DNA of 64,000 nt. It comes from Chimonanthus salicifolius. Lineage: Eukaryota > Streptophyta > Magnoliopsida > Laurales > Calycanthaceae. The notes below the pieces were generated by a model. That model saw only the letters and a list, made by a program, of their open reading frames with translations, did not search any database and was not told the origin of the DNA. Made by a program: the position numbers and the translations under genes. Location of the stretch: contig CM023541.1 in NCBI GenBank assembly GCA_013350335.1, positions 34,960,739 through 35,024,738 on the forward strand, read 5' to 3'. This document shows positions 12,301-23,200 of this stretch, in pieces (the first letter of the stretch is position 1; each line of letters opens with the position of its first letter).

Positions 12301-15300
12301 ATAGTGTCTAGAATATTCATATGTTGTAGGATGATGCTGAGTGTTATGATCCTAGCCATCCATGAGCTGGACGCTCAAGTATAAATAGGGGTGAGGAGTC
12401 ATTTGTAACCATGCTTGTGGGAGAGTTTCAAAGTGTTGTAAGTTTGCAAGGAGTAAAGCTAGAGTAAGTGTAAAGCTTTGTTGAGCAATAGAGTGAAGGT
12501 TTCTCTTTGTTCAACTTGATATCTTCAAGGTTGTTTGCTTTGAGATGATCAACTTGGTCAAAAGTGTGACCAAACTTGATCAAAAGCTTATTCATTGAGC
12601 AATGGAGGCCTGAGTGAATGCAATATGGGCTAGAATTGAGGAGTGATTTGCTACATTTGTGACAAGGGTATCGGAGTTGAGATCGAAGCCTTCAGTAAAG
12701 CCACACCACACAGAGGAGGAGATTGGCTTCAAAGAGCTAAGGCAGGATACATTGACTTAAGAGGAATGAAACAACGGATTGTTTGACTATATATGGAAGC
12801 TGGCAAAAGAAGCTGTGTTGAGAGGCATGGATGCTTAGCACATGTCTGGGGTTAAAAAGGACGCTCCACAACTAATAAAGTTGTAATTTTTGCCAAAGTG
12901 TTGCCGAAGGTCAAGTGCAAGGTTCAGTGAGTGCCGGAGGTGGAGAAGTGAAGATGTTGTAATGGAAGGTTGATAGGATAGTGACAAGGGCATCAATGAT
13001 TCAAGTGGGGGAGAATGTCATGGGACAAAACTTTGTGGCAAGGTGGTCAACTAAGATGGCCTTCTTTGGTGCTAGACATGTGCACTAGTTAAGGCCAAGC
13101 TTCTCAACATAAAGAATTTTGGAAACTTCAAGATGAGGTTCAAATGCACTAGGTAGAGTGCGAAAGAGCATGGAAGGTTCTAGAATGTTCAAGAAGAATC
13201 TCGTGTTAGATACTTATGAAGTTCTTTAATAGGCTATAGAATAGTTTGGAGTCTTGTTGAATGTTCCAAATTTGTTTAGATATGTCTAGAAATCTATGGA
13301 AGTTTGTAGATGTATGTGGAAGAATTTTAGGATGGGATAGACTTCTAGGAGAGTTTAGAAGTTTGAAAAGAATGTAATGTTGTAGAGATGTTAGAAAAGT
13401 TATAGAGTGGAGTTTAGAATGTTCATTTGTTGTTGGATGACACCGAGTGTCATGATCCTACCCATCCATGGGCTCTACCATGCTTGTGGGAGAGCTTCAA
13501 AGTGTTGTAAGCTTGCAAGGAGTCAAGCTAGAGTGAGTGTAAAGCTTGTGATAGTCCAAAGCTAAGTTTTGCAAAGCTTTGTTGAGCAGTAGAGTAAAGG
13601 TTTCTCTTTGTTCAACTTGGGTGATCTCTTTCTCTCAATCTTGTGTGTTTTCAAGTGTGTATGCTTTTGGGTGATCAATTTGGGTCCAAAGTGATGTAGG
13701 ACACGAGAGACCCATCTCTCTTAGGATTTCCTATTTTCGCATTATTTTTAATTTAGAATTCTTGTATCACAAGGAAGCTAGGTCGGTAGCTTTCCTATTT
13801 GATTTAGGAGTCTTTTTCTATTTTGAGTTCCTAGTATTCTTCTAAATAGTTGTAGATGTAAGAGAGAGATTCACCCTTTTTCGAATATATGAATTAATAA
13901 GAAATTATCTGGTGTGTTTAGCTTCTCCTACCTATTTCTGCCCGAGTTGCAGACGAACCCTTGCCTTGTTGCAGGACATCCTTGTGGCTGGCCAGATCCA
14001 GCATCTCCTTGGGCTTAATCCCAAGAAGATATCATCAGTTTACCTTGGCTTCTTCCCAGAGTTCCACTACCGTCTCTTCCTCGTCGTCGTCTCCGGATTT
14101 CCCCTTCACTCGCAGCAGCAACTTCGTCTTCTCTTCCGCTGCCCCCTTTCCGTATGTCTACATCCTTAATCCAGGTACTACGACCCTTTCCTTCATCTTC
14201 TTCTTCTTCCCTTCCCTTCGATCTCTCCCCTTCTATTCTTCCACTTCCGCCGCTTCCTTCTTCTCTTCCGCTGCCCCCTTTCCGTATTCCTTTCTGTTCA
14301 TGCTTGTTCCATTCGTATTTCAGCCCTAAAATTAAGTCTCCCACGTGCCAGTCATTTGCCCCTTTGAGTTGCTTTCACACGTGTGAACCATTTCACGTGT
14401 GTGAGTCCTGATAAGAGCCGGAATTGACTTAATTTGATTTTTATCCCCGCTTCCGCTACATTACAAAGTGTGACCGAACCAGGTCAAAGGATGACTAACT
14501 GAGCAACAAAGGCTTGAGTGAGTTCCACGGGCTAGAATTAGGAAAAGATTTGCTACGTATGTGACACTTAGCTAAGGTGAAGAAAAAGAGATCCTTAGGA
14601 TCATATGGTATTCCTATAGAACTCTAGTAGTTTGGGTTTTGTTGGGTGCTAGTGAACATTTAGCAAAATCTTCATTACAAAAAGGTTGCCTGAGAGAGTG
14701 GTGAAAGAGCACTATAGTCGAACAGAGATATTCAAAATTGTGCTAATATCAAATTATTAAACTTATGAATGATACTATTAAACTTTTAGGGAGGGTAATA
14801 GAGTACCTAAGATAGGAACCTACTCTTTCAAAGAACTAGTTTGGTTTATTCTGTTATATCAACAACAGAGACCAAGTTTCTTTAGAACAACTCATGGAAA
14901 AGTTTAGAGAGAGAGAGATTGATTTGTACTTGGTTTCATTGATTTAGAGAAGTCTTATGATAGGGAGTTGAGAAAATTAATTTGGTGAATGCTAAAAAAG
15001 AATTGCATATCAAATGGATGTGTTGAAAATTTATAGGACATATCAAAGGGAAGATACAATTATGAAAAAGATAGCATGTGAGAAACAATAGGAGTGAGCT
15101 TAACCAAGGGTTTGCTTTGAGCCCTTATTTACTTTGTTTTAGATAACTTAATGTTAGAAAACCAAGATGAAGTTTCTTGGTTATGCTATTTGCAAATGAT
15201 GTAGTACTCATTGTTTAGATTAGAAATCAGCTAAATACTAAGTTGGAAATGTGGAGGAAAGCATCTATAGAAGATAGAGATCTGATTAAAATTGGAAATG

Positions 15301-18300
15301 ACTTAGTATTCATGATTAGATTAAAATTGAAAATGACTTAATATCAAGTTGTGATAAGTTCAGATACTTGGGCTCTATGGTAGAATCTCATGGAGGGTCT
15401 GACTAAGATATAACTAATAGGATGAGAGAGGGGTGTGCAAAACAAATTACTAACAATTACTTTAGGGAATCGATTTAGTTATGGTGTTTTTAGGAACACT
15501 GGGCACTGTCTTGCAATAAATTGAAAGGCCAGTTTGAATTAGACGGGCAAAATAAGAAAAGTATCAATTTATTGCAAGACAGTGCCTGGTGTTAGTAACA
15601 ACATTGGTGCCTAAATCAATGCCCTTACTTTAAGTTAGCTATGTTGTTTATTAACTATCATTAATTACTGTAAGGGCTTTTGTAAGGTGAGCCTGAGAAT
15701 GGGTTTGCAACTAAGGCATATCTTTGACTACTAGGTCATTCCCTTTATCTTCTTTTCTATATGGGCCAGCTTCATGCTTCCTCTAGTTCACACACTTCTA
15801 ATTAAATTATTACGCCACCTCTTCTCCACCCCCCCAACCAACAAAAAAGTAATATTTTTTGACTAATTACTGATTTTTATTGATAAGAGGAAAAAGAATA
15901 CAGCTCAGCATGGTAAGCAACTCGGAAAGAAGGAACAGTGCACAAGGCTCAAATCCTAACCCACCCAAGTAGCAGAACTAGTCATTACAAATTGCTTACA
16001 AAGAACATTATAACATACTTTTATTGCACCATACATCCATCTTAGCATACACATCGCCATCACATTTACTTTATCTACTTGTCATTTCAGCGATGCACCA
16101 TTTAGCATTGTTGCTATTGTCTTATAGAAACAGAACTGAGTATTCTACCATGATTTCATAATCCAATTATGTTTTGGATTTCAGGTGAACATGGAAAGTT
16201 TAGCCAACTGGGAAGAGAAGCAGATGTTTAAGGAGTAAGTAACTTGAACATAACCTGTTTGATGACATTTGTTGCATTCAATTGATCATACACTGGGAAC
16301 ATCAAAATTTTGAAACTATTTGAAGTGCCAGCAACAAGAAGCTATTGTTTCTATTGATGAAACTATTTGTTCTTTTAATCTCATGTTTATCCCTCTCACA
16401 GGTTCATGGAGGATCATAATACTGCTACTTTCCCCTCAAAAAAGTACGCCTCTGTAGTGGTAGCCCCTTGTTTGCTCTTTTGATTCAAAATGCCGATGCA
16501 AGTTTGTCATCTTAGAACTAGTGCTATCTTAAACCTTAGCTGAGTGTCTGCATATTTGCTCTCTAATTGATGACAAGGTTGCCATTTCCAGTAATAATAA
16601 CAGTAGCAGCAGCAGCAAGGTTTGATTTTCTTGAAAATATGTTTGATTTGGCAAAAGTATTTCTCCCTCTGCTTCAGGAATAAAATATATGTTCCTTTCA
16701 CCAAATTTTAACGAGTACATTATTATGATATCGTGTTCCATTGCAAATGGTTCGTTTTATCATATGTAAATGGATTTTGATATAACCAAGAACCAAGAAT
16801 CCTAATCCTCCTCACCGAAAGCATATTGACTTGTTCTAAGTTTGTTAATTTCATTTGACCAGATTTTCAGAATTTCACCCTGGTGGCTAGATGTCCATCT
16901 TTTAGAATGTCTAGAAAATTCTTGCAGAACTAGTAGAAAGTTAGAGAATTAAAACAATTGAATTCCCATACTGTTTTTGTGTCCAATTAATTCTAGGTAG
17001 TATTTGTTGAGACTTGGGTTCTATTTCTTTTGTTTCAATCAAAATATAGAAGTGAAGTTTGAAAGGAAAGAAGAAAAGATCCTGGAAAATATTAAAGGAG
17101 AGAAAGCAGTCACCAACTTGGTAGTTTTCTTGAAGTAGTAATATTTGTCCTTTTTCTTTATAAACGAAGCAATACTAACCTTTTATTTTTTTTTTGAGAC
17201 CTAGCAATACTAACCTTTTTTTTTGAAAGATAACTCTTTTATTCACAAAAGAAAGAGAACTTTACAAAAAGAAAGCCACAGAATTAGGCAAATCTAGCCT
17301 GCCACCCCCCACCCAAAAAGATAACAAAGATTTGTTTACAACTTTCGATGACATTACAAGATCCTTTCTAGCAAGATCATTAGCTGAAGAGTTCACAATT
17401 CTAGGGGCCCAAAAATCATTAAAACCACTCGATGAGATTGACTGCCGAATCTTGTCAACTTTATCTTGGTATTTCCATGGACAACTCGAATTGAACGCCC
17501 AACTCTGGATCACCTTAATCCCCTTCTAGAGTGCCCCCTTTAGGTCCCAGTTCCTCCATCTTGAGCACAACTCTCCAAAGGGCATGCAGCTCTGCCTCAA
17601 TAACTGAGCATTTGGTGAGAGGACCAGCAAAAGGGGACCTACTCATCCCAAGATGATCCCTGATCACTCCTCCAAACCCGGCCAACCCACTCTTCTGCAT
17701 ACAACTGCCATCAAAGTTTAATTTGAGATACCCCAACTCAGGAGGTTGCCAAGGGACTGAAGAAAAGGAAGGCACATTTGCCTTTACCAAATCAACTGAA
17801 GTCCAATCCCTACATATATTAGAAATACGAACCCCTTTACCAGGGTTGGCTCCCAACATCCACCAAGCAGCTTAATTACTTAAATAATTTGGCCAGCCAA
17901 AGAAGATTTCCCCTGAAAAACCCTTTTATCTCTTTCTAACTAATTAGACTACACAATGCTTAGCATTGTGACTTTCCAAAGCTTCCTGCGGAATGAGCTA
18001 GCCCCCATGATGACTGATTCATTCTACAAGTCATGCCACGCTGATGGCAAACAAAAGACGACTCCTAGCCATAAGAAATGGATCCATATGGCATAAGCAA
18101 AATGGCAATGAAAAAGATGATTCCTAGACTCAGCATTTGACAGGCAAAGAGGACATGCATTGACTATGATTAGTTTCCGACATTTTAGATGATCACTCAT
18201 CAAGAATATTAACCTTTTATTTATCATTAAAAAATTTCCCTTTCACATTTATTTTCTTTATTTCGTATTCAAAGTAGCTTTTCTTTTCTTTTTTTTAATT

Positions 18301-20019
18301 TAATGTTGTAATTAAAATTCAAAAGATTTGGGCTTATGCGTCTTCGAAGAGGACCAAGCACCTTGCCTCTTATCCACAACCCACCATGGGGATTCCTGCC
18401 TTTTTCCCCCGTATAATGATGGTTTCATGTTCCATTGATAGTTAAAAAATATGCCAATCATATAATTAATATTAGTGCCTTTTGCTAACCATTTAAAAGA
18501 TGTTAATACTTTCTGCTTGTAGATATTACGGTTTGGATGCTTATCATCAGCACAAACTGGCAAAAGAGATGAAGAAGGGTACAAAGAAAATATTGGAATC
18601 AGTACGCACGGTTTTCAATGATGAAGAAGAACGTCGGTATGTTTTACATAATTCAGTGGGCTCTTTCTTTGAGCTATAAGACATATTCTGTATATTTATT
18701 TGACTTTTTTTATAGAACAAAAAACATTTAAATGACTAATGTGTATTCCATACAACTTGATGATTTGAACTTTTGTCATGAATACTTGAGATAAATTTCA
18801 CTATGTTGTTGTTTTTGAATGATTTCACAATAATGTTGTTGTCAAGTGTCTTCCAACAAACTTTACCCAACCGCTGGAAGAGCAAGTGAAATTTAATGTA
18901 GATGGGGTTGCTAGAGGCTGTCCAAGGATGGTAGAGGGGGGTGGGGGTGCTTTGTAATTATATTGGTTATTTGTTGGTCTTCTTTTTGTGAATTTCTGGG
19001 GCAAGGATTCCAATGAGGCAACTCTTTGCCGTTAGATGGGCAATCTCTCTTTGGTAGTAAAAGAGCGGGGTGGGTGGGGCTGGAGGAGGAGTAAGGGGAA
19101 GTGACGTAGTAAACTTGTCATTGAGGGGGATCCTCCAATGCCATTGTTTGGGCTTCGAGTAAGAAGAGGCCACGAGTAAGGGGAGGTACTCAAAGCCACG
19201 AGGGAGGGAGGGAGGGCATTCCTTACCATTCGTTTGTTATTGCCTTCAACCCAGACATATTTCCGTTCCCTCGCCACCCATCTTTATTGAAGTTCTTTTA
19301 TTACTCAGGGGGGATGGAGGGACCTCTGAAGCCACATTCCTTACCATTTGTTTGTCATTGCCTTCAACCCAGACATATTTCCGTTCCCTCTCCACCCATC
19401 TTTATTGAAGTTCTTTTGTTACTCTCTTATTAACCTACTTTAGTAGAGTCCAGCCGAACAGTATCCACAAGCTAGATGTCATCTGAGAACAACTCCCTAA
19501 GGCCCAGGTCTCCACAAAGTTCAGGCCCACTGGATTTGGTTTCTTTGTTTTTTTTTTTTAAATTGGCCCACAAGCCACAAATTAGTTGAACCCATCTCTT
19601 GAGAGAAACTATCAAAATATCACTGATTTTTAAATGGTATGCAGTAGTATGTGACTAAGAATTCAAAGCCACATTCCTTATCATTCGTTTGTCATTGCCT
19701 TCAACCCCGGCATATTTCTGTTCCCTCTCCACCCATCTTTATTGAAGTTCTTTTATTACTCTCTTATTAACCTACTTTAGTAGTGTCCAGCCCAACAGTA
19801 TCCACAAACTAGATCTCATCTGAGAACAACACCCTAAGGCCCACCACAAAGCAAGCCACAGGTTAGTTGAACCCATCTCTTGAGAGAAATTATCAAAAAA
19901 TCACTGATTTTTAAATGGTATGCAGTAGTATGTGACTAAGAATTTGGCCCTATTGAGGAATGAGTGAGAACTTGATGACAAGGTCAGCCTTGTAGTCATT
20001 GGTGGCTTGAGAGCCAAAT

Positions 20020-20054
<35 letters not shown>

Positions 20055-20105
20055 TTCTCTCTCACTCTATCTCTACCTCTATCTCTCTCTCTCTCTCTCT
20101 ATCTC

Positions 20106-20136
<31 letters not shown>

Positions 20137-20216
20137 ATATCTCTCTTTCTGTCTCTCTCAGCCTTGTAGTCATTGGTGCCTTGAGAGCCAAAGTCTCTCT
20201 CTATCTCTATCTCTAC

Positions 20217-20252
<36 letters not shown>

Positions 20253-23200
20253 ACCTCTATCTCTCACTATCTCTCTCTCTATCTTTCTCTGTCTATCTCT
20301 CTCTCTCTATCTCTCACTATCTCTCTCTCTAGATATATACATTCTCTATCTGTCGATTGGTATTTTCGTGATACAAGGAACTTCTAAAGGAGACGAAGAA
20401 GAAACAGCCCTGGTATGGTATGTGTATTATAATGCTGTGTGCTGTAGGATTAGTTTTGTATGTACAGAAACCTTGTATTGCATCAATTTGACTTTGATAG
20501 AAAATGGGATTAGGGTGAATATATGAAGAAATAAATAATTCTTGGGGCCAGTAGTCAACTGGCAGAATAATTGTGGTTCAGAGAGCAGTTAATGCTAACA
20601 AATTTGATAGACTTATAGGGATGATTTATTAGATGAAAATCCTAAGATAGACTTTGAGATGGAAGAGCTACTAAATAAGTGTTTTGTTGTAGAGTTCAAA
20701 GTGCAAGGATGACAAAATGGTATAAATCAATCTAATGATGACGGGCATTGTAGTAATTGAAGTTAACTAAAGATCTACGAATGCAACAACTAATCAATAA
20801 AAGATTAACTCTGGTATTTTTTATGATCTTGAAATGATTTATTTCTTACTTGGAGCTTGGAAGAAATTGTCCAATGGTAATTTGACCCAAGATCCTATGT
20901 TATAGTTGGCAAGTGCTCATTTTTGCAAGCATAAATATTAACCAAATCCAATTATGAATGCAAACCTTGGGTTCATGTGATACATGGCTTATATGATGAT
21001 GACAATGATGACACGCTATAGTGTAGTGATGGGAGAAATGACTTTGATGATTGTGATATGATTGTTTTAGCATATGCCCTTCCCCTTCTAAGGTGTCACT
21101 TTCAATGAAGGCAGCCACTTGGGTTAGTAGGGATCAAGTCCACATATTAAGATTTTCTTTGCACTTGCATAAGGTGATGGAACTTCTCCAATCTTGAAGA
21201 GATGTTTGGTAGGTGAGACTTGTTGGGTGATTTCACCCTTTTTTGTAGTGTAAGTAGTTTTATCTTTCACGCTTTCCAAAATGTTGCAATTACAGTAACC
21301 TTAAAACCAAAAAGAACCTATATATATTATGAATTGCATGAATGATGACATGTAGCATGAATCAACCACAAGGAATTTCAATTTGTATTGTATGGAAAAC
21401 TCATGTTCATATGGTTGTTGATGACATTAGAATCTCTTATATGGAAAACTCATGTTCTTTTCAAATATGGTTGTGATATTCAAGGAGAGAGGGAGGAGGG
21501 AAAGGAGGAGCGGCGAGGGTGGGGGGTTTGGGAATTAGCACTATGTACCAAGTGTAAAGTGATCCAACGAATGGTACTTCCTACTCTCGGAGATGGTGAC
21601 TGACCAACACAAAGAAATCGAGGGGTTTACACCTAGCCTTCATACAAGAGAGGAATAGATGTCATACACTTTTTATCCTTCTTTGATTACCAAATAATTG
21701 CCTCTAGAAAAAGATTGTCAAAATAATCATCTATGGGCATCTATCCATTATCTTCATCATCAAATGCCAAGATCCCATTTGTCTGGGGTCGACTTTTCAA
21801 GTTCCATTTTACCCCATCATAAACCATCCAGTTAATCACTCATTATCTATCATATCATTCTTTATCCCTTCCCTCTACGTTTCCAGTGGTCTACCTCTGA
21901 CTCTACGTACTAGGGCCATCTCTGATTCTCTACCCACATGGCTAAACTACCTCAAATGAGCTTCTCTCATTTTTATCTATTGGGATTATTTTTAAACTAT
22001 CCCTCATGTGGTTAATTCTAACTTTATCTTTTTGAATTTATCCACTTATCCAACAAAGCATGCACATATACGTTACCTTGACTTTGTTTCTGTGTCTTTT
22101 CTTCATTACCCAACACTCTGCTCCATATGGCATTGTGGGTCTAATAATTGTTTCCCCTTTAATTGATGTGGTATTCTTTTATCATACAAAACTTTGCTAG
22201 CTTTCTACATTTTGCCCACATCACTCCCATTCTATTAATTATATCCAAGTCAAATCCTCCTTGAGGTGCCATAGAGTCCAAGAATCTAAACTTATGACAA
22301 TGCATTACTATGTCATCTCCAATTTTAATTAGGTTGGCCTCTCTATCTTCTGTTTTAGTAAAATTACCCTACATGCAAAATTCAATCCAATCCAATTCAA
22401 AATAATAATAATAATAATAATGATGATGATGATGATGATAATAATAATACACTATTGACTTCAATAACTTTTGACACTGTTCATCTAGCAGAATAAAATT
22501 TAATCTCTTCCTTTATAATAAGCTGAGACTAAAAATGAATTAACTGATAGAATTAAAAGAAAATCTTAACCATGACCCATAACATAGATATGATCCCATG
22601 TGGACCATGTGGCTTGGGAATGCTAATTTTTTTTGTAGATATATCTATGGATGCTGCATTTGAGTATGTGTAAAGTCCAGGCTGGTGAGTTGGTTGATGG
22701 TTAGCAAAGGTTTTGAAGGCCTACCCTTTTTAATGATTTTATTAAAATTTTGGAGGGTTGCATGTCTAGGACCACTGAGATCTAGAAAAAACCAAGCAGA
22801 AATGGGAGAAGCCACAGGAAGGATATGGAAAATTTAACGTAGACGGGTCGGTAAGGGGCAAACTGGATTTTACGAGAATAGGAGGTGTTCTACATCATCA
22901 TAATGGGGAATGGAAATGTTTTTCAGCACTTTAGGAATTATTGATGCAAATTAGGGGGAATTGAGCACAACCAAGAGGGCATTGGAAATTTGGAGACAAT
23001 GGTTGAGGGAAGTTGATTATTGAAGGGGATTTTACAAATGCAGTAGCTTGGGCTAAAGGAAAGAGAAAACCCCGTGGAAGTTGCAGCAGGCATTAGGAGA
23101 CTGTTTGGAGGTTGGAGGTCTTGTTTGGACATGTAAGTGGCATGGCCAATGGCATTGCTGTTTTCTTTGCTAAAGTAGGGTGTAGAAAGACTATATTCTT

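Noticed and set aside
20007..20387. 126-aa Ser/Leu repeat ORF
   Set aside because: Translation of the CT microsatellite.
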